Source: Cristatella mucedo (taxonomy: Eukaryota; Bryozoa; Phylactolaemata; Cristatellidae). From it: a stretch of 64,000 nucleotides of DNA. How positions within the stretch are numbered: position 1 is the first letter of the stretch; each line of letters opens with the position of its first letter. The notes below the pieces were generated by a model. The model had not been told where the DNA came from. It made no database searches and was given only the letters and a program-made list of their open reading frames with translations. Location of the stretch: assembly GCA_009760855.2 (NCBI GenBank), contig WPIO01000041.1, forward strand, positions 1,638,501-1,702,500, read 5' to 3'. This document shows, piece by piece, positions 47,574-64,000 of the stretch. The position numbers were made by a program, and so were the translations under genes.

Positions 47574-48647
47574 AGGTCCTCCCAAGGAAGGGCGAGTTCT
47601 CACTCGGCGTCGGCCGCTCGAGCGAATAGAAGCCGCTCTCTCTGTTGGAACGCCCCTGGCCACCTGCCGATAGCCTCCTCTCGGTGGCGACGGGTTCGTC
47701 CGGCTCTCCGCTGGCTTCAGCCACGGCGCCCATCGAAAGTGCTGCCGCACCGGAAGCCGTTGAGCTCAGCGGCTGCCCTGCCGCATGGGAACCTGCAGCC
47801 GCTTCGGCTCCGCAAGCACCTGCGGCTACAGCCGACGGTCGAGGCCAGGCCTGTCGGTGCTGGTCTAGCTCTCGTTCTTCGCTCTGCGAGGCAGGCAAGA
47901 GCAGCGATGTCCGAACGCGTCCGCCGTCCGATGCAGTCTGGCCGCGACCGCAGCCGCCGTCCAACGCTGTTGACACCGAGTTAGGCCAAAGTTCGGTCTC
48001 ATCCATGCTCCGATTGACTGCACCCGAAGCAGCACGTGGCTCCCGAGAGCGCGACGACAGAGCTTTTTCCTGCGCAATATCGCGAGTGCTCAAAGTGACT
48101 GCCGCCGCCGCAGCCGACGGCTTTTTAGGTTGGCCAGTTTCGGCCGACGGCAAGCAGTCGGCCGCTCTCCTCAGGCTGTCTCGCCCGGTGGCGGCGGCGG
48201 TGGCGGATGAGACATGGCAAGCCAGTGAGGCCGCCGAACAGCATGGCGCCTGAGAGCGACTCGACGAGCTGAGTCGAAGCTCGAGCAGCGGATGTTGCTC
48301 CATGCGACCGCGGCCGGTGCTCATCCTCGCTTCTAGCAGCGGATGTTGATGCTGATGCTGCTGCTGTCCTGCGGCCTGGGTTCGCGTGACGCTCGCCGGC
48401 GGAGGGAAGTGCTGCTGCTGCTGCTGCAAGCAGCAGCAGAAGCAGTCGCCAGTGAAAAGCTGATGGCGGGGGCAGTGAGCTGGCGAAGCTGCCGGCTCTC
48501 TTGCGCAGCAGACGTGAGGAGGAATGAACCAGTCGGCCGAGCGATTGTTCGAATCCGGGCCTGGAGTCTCGAGGCTCGCCTCGTCTGCTGCGCCCGTTCG
48601 CGGTCTCCCGGCGGCGCTGCCGTGCCCGATCGGCTGTTGAGGACAAG
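47574..48647 (-). CDS. Candidate 1.07-kb coding exon, low complexity
   Basis: The minus strand is open for about 396 codons (47488-48690) without an upstream in-frame ATG, as expected for an internal exon. A strong acceptor (CTTCGTTGCTTCCCTACAG) opens it at 48647 and a possible donor, ACCT|GTGAGG, closes it at 47574. Both borders are phase 1, so the exon is symmetric. The peptide is rich in Ser, Ala, Gln and His, with QQQQQ, HQHQHQ and a Cys-rich CFCCC patch. Near its end it has RSNRESGFYSLERP, weakly reminiscent of the VESGYFSLEK motif of myosin-phosphatase Rho-interacting proteins. The function is unknown. Antisense frames are shorter. High GC could also produce a chance frame. Confidence 0.42.
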
Positions 48648-48689
48648 CTGTAGGGAAGCAACGAAGGAAGCCTTTCAAAAAAGTCGTAG

Positions 48690-49900
48690 CAAGTCATTCC
48701 GCGGACAGCGAGTGACCGAAAAAAAATCGTGTTCGAACTAGTGCAACAACCACATGCTAGGGCGAGCTCGGGCGATGCACATAGAACCTCGCCGGTTGAG
48801 AGGTTCGTCGACGTAAAGTGCACACACCTTAAGGCACTGTAACTAACTATTGGTGTACCTATGTGACCGACGTATGTGCATACAATGTGCATTCAAGTGT
48901 GATGAAAATCATAGAGAGAGTGCAACTATGCCCATCTGGGAAGCAGAATAAAACAGTTGGTCAATTTTTCTTTATATAATTGTTGTTTGCCCATAGAGGT
49001 ATAGGAGCTATAGGAGAGAGATGAAACATGTAGGATGGACACGTATATCGTCTGGACTGAGATTGGGAGCACTTACATATACGTACGCCGACCGGAAGTT
49101 ACTAGTCAGGCTCGACACTACCCGATCAGTGCGCCGCCCTCCGGCTTGTAAGAGATAAAACAGTAGCATTTAAGCAGCCTCCGATTGCCCTCAAAGGTAA
49201 CCGCAATCGATATGACATCCCCTTCTTGACCTACCTAGTGCATACACAGGCCTAGCGTCTGCCAATCGTTTTACAGCCACAATCGCTATGAAAGATGCTA
49301 CATCTTGATACATTAAGAGGATCTGCTACGGCTGTCTTCCGCGCCATATCAACAATTCGATTCGCATCTCAAGCAAGGCAATCGAAGCCACCGGAAATAA
49401 TGACATAAATAGTTGCTGCAGTCAGAAGACGATCTGTGGAAATCGGACAGTATACCAGCAAGCGTCTCCGGCGGCTGCTCAAAAGGAGCGGGAGGGGCCT
49501 CTCTCTTTCCTCTGCTAGCGCAGAACGTCAATTGGTCTTGCTGCTTAGTTAAGCTGCCGGTGGTAAACGCACCGGGGAAGCTAGCTGGCGGCATTTGCCA
49601 ATCCACGTCCAGACAAAGTATCGCAGCTGGTCGTCTAATACTCGTCTACTACCCTGGAATGCGTTTCGCAGGAGTCGAGCAGCTGTACTTGCCTTTGCTT
49701 GGTAACGCTGGCTGCGACAGCCACTTAAATGGCAGCTGCGCATTTCAACAGCACTGGCTGAACCCAAGCTCCATTCTCAGCCGAGAAACCTTGTTAGATC
49801 GTCGGCCAGGAAAAGCGCCGCCCGGAAAGCCCCCTAACCGGGCTCATTTTGTTGATGCCAGTCAACCCCTCCAGGCTTGCAGGCTTCCACAGACGGCGAG
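48690..49900. other. No gene called
   Basis: Single-copy sequence. The 199-codon plus-strand frame at 49413-50012 and the antisense frames overlap the inverted repeat and lack recognisable motifs. GTCTCCGGCGGCTGCT at about 49466 resembles the start of the 194-bp direct repeats at 40830 and 42726. Confidence 0.35.
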
Positions 49901-49909
49901 CAGGCTTAG

Positions 49910-50160
49910 AGAGCTCTTTAGAGACTTGTCGGGAGGAGCGCCCTTAGACGGCGTCCGTAGGCGAGCCTACCTTTTCTCCTATATTCTACGAGCCACCTTC
50001 CTGGCTTGCTAGCTGTGTCTCCAGGAGGGAGGGCGTGCTTGTTGCCCAACGTGCTAGCTAAATCAGTCAGATTAGGACGGTTATTGAGATAATTAGAGGT
50101 TCCGTATTTACAAGCTGCAGGAACCAGATATGCCATAGGTTGTAGTTTAGTCCGTGTAAA
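49910..50160 (-). repeat. Inverted repeat arm with 72-codon frame (left)
   Basis: The reverse complement of this arm matches 50690-50930 with only a handful of differences. The minus frame (49918-50196) contains a 72-residue peptide starting MAYLVPAACKYGTSNYL, with NLTDLASTLGNKHALPPGD and ASKPGRWLVEYRRKG, ending ALLPTSL. Some of the differences from the right arm change residues (A/V, Y/S, NN/KR), so the frame is not clearly under constraint. Family unknown. Confidence 0.9.
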
Positions 50161-50689
50161 CGACCAAAAACTGCAGTAGCGGTAAGTCAGCTGCACTCTT
50201 GGGCGTCTCTTTGAATTTCGACCGGGCTGCCTGAGTTAACGACACGGACTCGTTATGTTTAGTACGGCAGGAGTGCTCTTGGTTGCTGTCGTGCTCTGCT
50301 CGCATCGGCATCGCATGCGCCTGTATCGGTGCGCACCTGCGTCTGCATTGGTGCCGAAGCTGCAACTCGATAGCCACGCTCCACTCTAGCGGCACTCGTG
50401 GCTCGCGCCACCGGAAGGACTAGAGTGTGCTAGAGGAGCTGTGCTCACAGTCAAGTGCTGCTCGAGCTCGCTAGCCGCGTTCGCTCCGGTTTCAAGAAGT
50501 GGGATGCTCGAAGGATTAGTCAAAAGTATCAGCGCTTTGACCTACCTTATGGAGGTGATGACCTCCTGAAAAAAATTCACTGCCAATCGTTGAAGCTTAA
50601 AATTCACCGAGAGGGGTATCATAAAGAGCCATTTCTACCTCCGTAACTAAAGAAATTTTCCTACTCTCTTTCCCACTCTCGTCCTTACA
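50161..50689. other. Spacer of the inverted repeat
   Basis: About 530 bases between the arms. A plus-strand frame at 50455-50646 (FKKWDARRISQKYQRFDLPY, then a K/H-rich tail) is coding-like but unrecognised. AAATTTTCCTAC occurs at about 50653 and again at about 50937, bracketing the right arm like a target duplication. Confidence 0.45.
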
Positions 50690-50932
50690 CGGACTAAACT
50701 GCAACCTATGGCATATCTGGTTCCTGTAGCTTGTAAATCCGGAACCTCTAATTATCTCAAGCGCCGTCCAAATCTGACTGATTTAGCTAGCACGTTGGGC
50801 AACAAGCACGCCCTCCCTCCTGGAGACACAGCTAGCAAGCCAGGAAGGTGGCTCGTAGAATATAGGAGAAAAGGTAGGCTCGCCTACGGACGCCGTCTAA
50901 GGGCGCTCCTCCCGACAAGTCTCTAAAGAACT
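50690..50932 (+). repeat. Inverted repeat arm with 72-codon frame (right)
   Basis: The plus-strand frame 50708-50926 encodes MAYLVPVACKSGTSNYLKRR and the same remainder as the left arm, ending in stop TAA. The arm starts at TTACACGGACTAAACTGC and ends at CAAGTCTCTAAAG, the same limits as the left arm in mirror image. The flanking AGAAATTTTCCTAC direct repeats suggest that this arm was inserted. Confidence 0.9.
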
Positions 50933-51532
50933 GCAGAAATTTTCCTACGATCACTTTGGCGGGAGAGCAAGTAGGAAGGCAGACTTAAAGAAAAAAACTG
51001 ACCGTACACACTTCATGCAAGAAGGAAGACCGAAGCAGGATTGATCAAGAGTCACCGTGCAGCTTCGGCTTAAGGCCGGAATCTTAAGCAGCTTTTCAGA
51101 TCCTTGACCTGCTTGACCTTTGAGTTTGACCTCCCGTGGAAAAAAGCGAAAGTCTGAGGTGCGAACGAGCATCTGGCTGCTACACGCTGCATACTTTATA
51201 TAATCGAGATAGCATAATTATATTGACAAAATTCTCAAGCCGTGTAACCAAACGGAAACCGTGTGACCATCCAAGAGGGGCAGCCGGGCTCTCGGACAGG
51301 AGGGCGATGAAGGATCAGAAGATATGCCGCTTAATCTGGAAAACCAGCCCCGAACGCCCATAATGAATGGAATGCATAGCACAATCTCCAGCATCATTTG
51401 TAGTACCACTTTGAAAGAAAAAGTGGCGTATCGTCCCTGGAGCCGTGTCACTGTAATCCGTGCAGCGCCTAGAAGCTCGCGCCTTCCCACGAGCTCCTAC
51501 AAACTGTCTGTCAGCCTGGTCCCTGCGTGGAA
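50933..51532. other. Intergenic, no gene seen
   Basis: No recognised feature. Confidence 0.4.
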
Positions 51533-51676
51533 GCCACCAAGCCACCAAGCCACCAAGCCACCAAGCCACCAAGCCACCAAGCCACCAAGCCACCAAGCCA
51601 CCAAGCCACCAAGCCACCAAGCCACCAAGCCACCAAGCCACCAAGCCACCAAGCCATCAAGCCACCAAGCCACCAG
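51533..51676. repeat. 8-bp minisatellite (AAGCCACC)n
   Basis: About 18 units of AAGCCACC with a single AAGCCATC variant. Because 8 is not a multiple of 3, all frames read the same KPPSHQAT cycle, so the frames crossing it are not genes. Confidence 0.96.
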
Positions 51677-51958
51677 GGCTATAGGGCTTGCAATGAGGGG
51701 GAGAAGGAGGAAGGGGCTAAGATGGATATTTGACAAAACAGGGCCTGAACGCATGCAGTTTTGGTTGGGGCAGCCCAGCCCTTGCCTTTAGTAGGACCTA
51801 CATGGCGGGTTGTCTTTTGCACTATCCCCAGCCGCCCTCTCACAGCCTTGTAGCAACCCATGCTTATCAAAAGCTCCGTGCTCCAGCTGATGTTGCGTAA
51901 AATAGCGAAGTAAAGCAACAAATCCAGCGTCGCCAAATCGCAATGCTCTTGTGCCTCT
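51677..51958. other. Intergenic, no gene seen
   Basis: Nothing recognised. Confidence 0.35.
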
Positions 51959-52099
51959 TGCATACCCGAGGTCAAGGTGTTCGCCTTTGACGACCGACGA
52001 CGAGGGCTCGAGTCCTGTGGCATACGTGAAGCGCCTGAATAGGGATTAAATTCTCTTAAAGTGATAGACATTAATATATATATATATATATATTTATAT

Positions 52100-52137
<38 letters not shown>

Positions 52138-52146
52138 GGACATATA
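51959..52146 (+). mobile_element. SINE-1 copy ending in (TA)n
   Basis: Partial head ACCCGAGGTCAAGGTGTTCG, box-B-like GAGGGCTCGAGTCCTG, body AAGCGCCTGAATAGGGATTA, and a tail that grades into a (TA)n array at 52073-52146 with a duplicated TTTATATGGACATATAT unit. Confidence 0.82.
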
Positions 52147-52267
52147 TGTGGCATTTCCTCTCGCCCAAATTACGTGTATCTGTGCCTAAATCAAAGGTGC
52201 TTATTTGCCATGATCTCTCAGAGGGGCGAAGCCTGTGGAAAATGCTTGCAGGAAGGCCTGTACGGAG

Positions 52268-52322
52268 TGGCTGACATTAGCGTCATACATACGTCATACA
52301 TACGTCATACATACGTCATACA
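52268..52322. repeat. 11-bp tandem repeat, four copies
   Basis: Four units of ACGTCATACAT, the last ending CATACAG. No coding significance. Confidence 0.88.
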
Positions 52323-52469
52323 GCGTGAAGAAAAAAGGCGACAAAACTAAATGTAAACTAAATCTTAGGCGCAGCACAGCTTCAAACTTCAACGGGCACT
52401 ATCACTCCGGGGCAGAGCACGTTTGGTGGTTCGCAAGGCTGGTACTATCGAGTGGAGTTACATGTAAGC

Positions 52470-52695
52470 CATACTTTAAAGGATCTTTAAGTCGATCGTA
52501 TGCCTGATAGGTATCCAGTGAAGAGCAGATAGCAGTTGGTTGACGTGGCAGCCATGACGCCCAAGACAGGTCAGACAAGCTGCTGAGCTAGACGGTTAAA
52601 TGCACAAGCCTGGCGTCCTAAAGAGTGGTACACAAACTGTAAGAATCGTATTGCACAGGCAGGGAGCTTTGCCAAGTGGGACAGTCTAGTATAGC
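52470..52695 (-). mobile_element. LINE-B internal fragment, old
   Basis: TTAAGTCGATCGTATGCCTGATAGGTATCCAGTG and TGGCAGCCATGACGCCCAAGACAGG, then GTGGTACACAAACTGTAAG, follow the LINE-B HWLPVKQRIDFK and RRLQLVQNSAARLVC region on the minus strand. Confidence 0.65.
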
Positions 52696-52799
52696 AAGAA
52701 TTTTCAGCTCAATAGTTTAATGACGGCTGCTGCACAGCACTACACATGCCTATTTCTGATTTTGTTTGGATATGTTTTGCTATACATGTTCATGATTGC

Positions 52800-53335
52800 A
52801 GTTAGGATGGATGCCGGTTGAGCAGCGGATATAGAGCAAAGTTCTTACGCCGACCCACAAGGCCCGCCACGGCTTGGCTCCTTCGTACCTATCTGAACTG
52901 CCGCACCAGTTTCAGCCTTTTGATGCCCTCAGGTCCTGTGTGGACAGTAAATTTATTAGCTGTTTCATTCCTGCGCTTAAAGACCGTTGGCGACAGAAGC
53001 TTTAGCTCTGCAGGTCCTAGACTGTGGAACTCGCCTCCACAATTCTTACACAACGACACCTACTCTCCTGCTGCTGACTATGGCTCATCCATTTCAGCGG
53101 TCCGGAGCTGCTACTTCCAGGCTACTCACTACCCCAACTCCTCTCCTGACTCAGCTATGCTTCCCACTTTTTCTTTGCAGCGAGAGACGAAGTCGGTTGG
53201 CTACCGAATGCATATCGAAAGCCGCTCAGGCTGTAAGTGCGCTATGCAAAACTCTCCTGCTTAACACCTACGTAGTCTCTACGGCTTTGTGGAGTTACAG
53301 ACGGAGATACATTACATTAAATTACATTACTGCAG
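52800..53335 (+). mobile_element. LINE-A 3' fragment
   Basis: Begins at AGGATGGATGCCGGTTGAGC and keeps a frame with LKTVGDRSFSSAGPRLWNS. The 3' end reads GTTACAGACGGAGATACATTACATTAAATTACATTA, the clearest LINE-A terminus in the window, with an (ATTACATTA) tail. Confidence 0.9.
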
Positions 53336-53394
53336 ATAATACAGTTCAAGGACATTTGATAACATGCGTAGCAAAACATCAAATTTATCAAATA

Positions 53395-53800
53395 AAAAAT
53401 GAGCTCCCCAGTGTTGTACAAGCAGAACTAAAGTTGCACTTGAAATTTCATGTTGATCCTTAAAGTATTGGCCAAGTCATGGAATTTACAAGGCACACAG
53501 CTGGACTGTGAATGAAGCTGTTTAAAAATGATAATTGTATACTTCAGCAAGCTGCAAACATGTAGGACGATGTACGAAAGTTTAGCAAGTTGGGACCCAA
53601 GTCGCATATGGTGCAGAGATCTGTAAACTTTATATTTAAAGATATGCTGCCTCTGATTTAGTTCCGAGTTTGACAAGGTTTACCTAATGGCTTTTTAATT
53701 CTACCTTTTATTTAGAAATGGTCAAAAAATCCAGAACCCAGTTCTACCATTTTGGTCTATTGAAAGTAACCTACAGAATATTTGATTGTTCGACCAGTCT
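53395..53800. mobile_element. Palindromic foldback element, copy 3 (half)
   Basis: GTCATGGAATTTACAAGGCAC, TTCAGCAAGCTGCAAACATG, TTTAGCAAGTTGGGACCCAAGTCGCATATGGTGCAG and TTGACAAGGTTT follow one arm of copies 1 and 2 with 20-30% change. Only one arm and part of the centre are present. Confidence 0.6.
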
Positions 53801-53899
53801 CATCAACATTTTCTCGGTATTTATCCTTAAAGCCAATTACTAACTACCCTAAGCAATGAATGGCGCTCGACCGTTCAAGTAACGTATTGCCGCTCCGCC

Positions 53900-54185
53900 T
53901 GCACGCAAACTGCAATTGCTGTCTGACGACCTGGCTAGAAAGTTTCTATTGTTCCGTTGGTGCTGGCACCTCTCGTGCTGCAGCTGAGCAGATTTGCTGC
54001 TCCCTTGCTCGCCTTCCTGACTCAGCTAGGCTTCTCACTTAGCCTGCGCTTATTGCAATGAAGTCTGCTGGCTATCGTGTGTGCTTCAGAAATCATTTAA
54101 GTTTTGAGAGCGCCACAAGAAACTCTCCTGCATAACACTCACTTAGTCCTTACGTCTCTGTGGAGTTACCGGGATACATCCTCTT
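53900..54185 (+). mobile_element. LINE-A 3' end, old
   Basis: GAAGTCTGCTGGCTATCGTG, AACTCTCCTGCATAACACTC and CTCTGTGGAGTTACCGGGATACATC match the LINE-A 3' end. The part before 54050 is barely alignable. Confidence 0.65.
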
Positions 54186-55587
54186 ATCACCTGCAAGTTT
54201 ATGCTCAGCTGATTCCTGATGCCCTCGGCTGGACCGCTCCAATAGCGCATTCGTCGAAATAATTCTTCGGAGGTTCTCGCGTTAGCTCACCGGTAGAGTT
54301 AGCAATGGCAAAAGCTTAACTTCTCCTGCGAGCCAAGTGACACGTCCACCAAATCCCCTAAGGTTTTCGCTTGGTGCACTGACAGACTTAACAGGCCGAC
54401 TTCAATCACCCGGGATCAAAATGTGTCAGCTTTGGGCTCCAAGCAGAAGAAAACTAAGGAGAAGTAGAGTGCACAGGTGACTATTTGTGTCGCACCGAAA
54501 AGCTCTACAGCGGTGGCATTCTGGTCTAGGGCCTTTTTTGATGCAGATACCAGGATCAATGCAGTGTACGCATCCGAGCACAATTAACTAGAACGCTTAC
54601 TTCGAAGTTCTGCTAAATAATCCTATGCACCCACGACCGTTGGATGACAGCTTTATTTATTAGCAGGGCAATAAGTATACCCATACTGCATAGGAGTTCA
54701 AGCAAGTTCTTCGGACAGTACTATTGAGTCGTGGCATGGCAAATTCAATCTTCAGATTTGATATCAGGGGAGAATTTTGGGATGATCTAGACCATGCTCA
54801 ATAGGCGATCTCAATCAACCAAACCAGTGCGTCTAGTTCGGCCGATTGCAAAGGCTGGAAGGTTTAGCATCACTCGATTCTATATGGTGGTCGGGTTGAT
54901 TGTATTGTCATTTAATGAAAATTATGATGTAATATTCTCAGATATTTTGCTCCTGCTATAAGAGGATTTCAGTTTGAAAACCATAAGAAAGGCCTTCCAA
55001 CGACCATAATTTCTGGCCTTCGTAAATGATAATAGTCGTTAAAGCGAGGAGAAAGAGCACTTCATGACAAACTCATCAGATATGGTTGGCGGTGGTATCG
55101 GGCTCGGAGTGCAGAATTCCATGCACTCGGTGAATTGAATGCAGGAGTGCATTATTAGGGTAGGCCCAATAAGGCGTTAGTGTAACTCACTAATATAATC
55201 AAATCTCTTTCCAGGTGGTTTGAATCTCGCTGCGAGAGGAGCAATAGGCAATATTAAATGAAAAGAAAGGTATAATGTTTAGACAAGCACGCAAAAGCAC
55301 CCACGACACTCGCAGCCCCTGGTTCGTAGAAACGCTGGTTAGTGCAGAGCGAAAAGCAAGTAGGGGAAAAGTGGGTTCGCTGTATGCGCAGGGAAAGCTG
55401 TCAGCAGATGCGTCTTTAGTGACGGGAAATCAATGCAGGCGGTAACGGATGCGGCAATTGAGTTCCGGGATTTCTGTGCACAGAAACTGAATGCCCGATC
55501 ACCAGGAGAACTCAATTTAGTTTAGAGTATCGGCTAGAAGACTGACCCTGAGCCAGTGACCATGGAATTTTGACCCCGGAACTGTGT
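54186..55587. other. No gene seen; downstream flank of LGR
   Basis: Single-copy sequence. TTAGCTCACCGGTAGAGTTAG near 54286 resembles a tRNA box A but has no matching box B. GAGTTCCGGGATTTCTGTGC near 55458-55480 and its flanks distantly resemble the LINE-B AWNSLP region on the minus strand. No poly-A signal for the LGR gene could be fixed. Confidence 0.35.
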
Positions 55588-62889
<7,302 letters not shown>

Positions 62890-63019
62890 CTGCAACAAAA
62901 AGCCGACCATTGCTGCCTCCGCTACTCTGTATATATAACGCCTATATTCATTTGAGCCAGTCTATTTACTGCAAATGTAAACAAATGAAAAAAGGTAGAC
63001 ATATAAAAAATTAATATCT

Positions 63020-63067
<48 letters not shown>

Positions 63068-63344
63068 ATATATATATATAGGGAGAGAATACATATGTAC
63101 ACACACTTACATGTAAGTATATGAAAAGAGAGTTTCTACTCCGACTGAGTAGAAACATTTGCTGGCTAGAAATTGGTTGTATAGTGCCGCGAGACCAAAA
63201 CAAGTGCTGAAAAAGGTTGAAAGGATATGCATTAACAAGCAGCTCGTTTTCCATTTCTCTGGGTGAAGTTTAGTTGATTTTAGACTGCAATCGAAATTCG
63301 ATTGCACACTTTTCCTCGTTTCGCTTGGTAGCGACGCTGCCGTG
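62890..63344 (-). other. LGR intron upstream of TM5 exon; (TA)n at 63019-63080
   Basis: Contains a (TA)n microsatellite at 63019-63080. No further LGR exon was found here. Confidence 0.6.
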
Positions 63345-63492
63345 CTGGTTGGCTCAGTGGTCAAGGTGCTTACCCCAACCAAAGTCAAAGTGAATGTATT
63401 TGATGACCAAAGGTCACGTGCTTGAGGCCATTTGCACACGTGAAGCGAATGAATAGAGATTACGTTCCTGTAAAGCACTGTGCAAATAATGA
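63345..63492 (+). mobile_element. SINE-1 copy, diverged
   Basis: TGGTTGGCTCAGTGGTCAAGGTGC is a good box A; the box-B region AGGTCACGTGCTTGAGGCC is degraded. Body ACGTGAAGCGAATGAATAGAGATTACG, tail GTGCAAATAATGATAC. Confidence 0.72.
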
Positions 63493-64000
63493 TACTAATT
63501 AGTCTCTTGTGGACCCTACTACCGGCTGCTACTGCATTTGCCCAAATTCAAGAGCTACTAGGCCTTCTGGAAGAAGTGCATCTTTGAACCTGGCCTGTTT
63601 GGAATAAGTTGAGAAAATTACCTCTTGTCACAAATTCAAAACATGATCGGTGCCATCCTTTGCCACAATGAGGCGATTAATCTAGACAGGGCAACCTGAG
63701 CCACCTCAATGGCTTGTCTGAGGGGGCGAGGAGGACACCTAGATGGCTCACCATTTCAAGAATATAATTCAGCCTCGCCAAATGCAAACAGGACTGCAGT
63801 GGCTTAAAGGATTCCCTCGGTTACTCTTTTCCCTAGCAAACGAGCAAAATTGTACTATTACGTCAAAGGTAAACTCTGTGCGAACAAGCCATTAAAAATA
63901 AATAAAGCAATTTAGAAAACCAAGTTTACAATAAACTAAATCTAACTCAACTGCTAAGGGAATCTCAACACGATCCCAATGAGTAAACCAACCAGATCGT
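63493..64000 (-). other. No gene seen to the window edge
   Basis: No transmembrane-coding exon in a suitable phase was found, so the LGR exons for TM1-4 must lie further right. Confidence 0.4.

Noticed and set aside
47645-48253. 202-codon plus-strand frame
   Set aside because: Antisense to a longer minus-strand frame with better splice borders; looks like a GC-driven shadow.
51315-51791. Long frames of KPPSHQAT or GGLVAWWL repeats
   Set aside because: An 8-bp minisatellite is open in all frames on both strands; the frames are artefacts.
54270-54360. tRNA or SINE head (TTAGCTCACCGGTAGAG)
   Set aside because: No box B at the right distance and no second copy in the window.

Overview
The window is nuclear DNA from an animal, most likely an invertebrate; the phylum cannot be fixed from sequence alone. 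The reasons are: intron-split genes with GT..AG borders and matching intron phases, a type-A leucine-rich-repeat GPCR, very many 5'-truncated CR1/L2-like LINEs, tRNA-derived SINEs with pol III box-B motifs, and long (TA)n, (CT)n, (GA)n and (CA)n arrays. No bacterial, organellar or viral gene block was seen.

Two host genes are firmly supported. (1) GTF2A1, the TFIIA alpha/beta precursor, lies on the + strand from 1046 to 27665 (poly-A signal near 28544). Seven coding exons with compatible phases give a 311-codon product. The TBP/TFIIA-gamma-binding N-terminus is at 3361-3462 and 9215-9377; the acidic region and beta-barrel C-terminus are at 24562-24779, 26405-26491 and 27558-27665. A TATA box lies about 70 bp before the start codon. 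(2) The 3' end of a glycoprotein-hormone-receptor-like LGR lies on the - strand: exon 62689-62889 (TM5, third intracellular loop, TM6) and terminal exon 55588-55919 (TM7, NPFLY, tail), joined by a phase-1 intron. The rest of this gene lies beyond the right edge.

Nearly everything else is repeats. For this report I name two LINE families, LINE-A (3' end near GAGATACATTACATTA) and LINE-B (3' end CTCTGAGGGCGCTTTATCAAG then ATT repeats), and two tRNA-type SINE families. SINE-1 has a tail resembling the LINE-B 3' end; SINE-2 ends ATCAGCTAGTATTTATTTATTT. The longest LINE-B copy (12700-14570, -) still shows RT motifs including YADD. There are three copies of a palindromic foldback element (5815-6545, 11020-11640, 53395-53800).

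Layout: 1-28570 is GTF2A1 with repeat-filled introns. 28571-40800 is intergenic LINE and SINE debris. 40800-43000 is a GC-rich stretch with a 194-bp direct repeat and coding-like minus-strand frames. 43000-46300 is more LINE and SINE. 46390-48650 has coding-like segments, including a 1.07-kb minus-strand candidate exon. 49900-50930 is an inverted repeat whose two arms carry the same 72-codon frame. 51500-55500 is repeats. 55588-64000 is the LGR gene 3' end with a large repeat-rich intron. The two recognised genes show no functional link.
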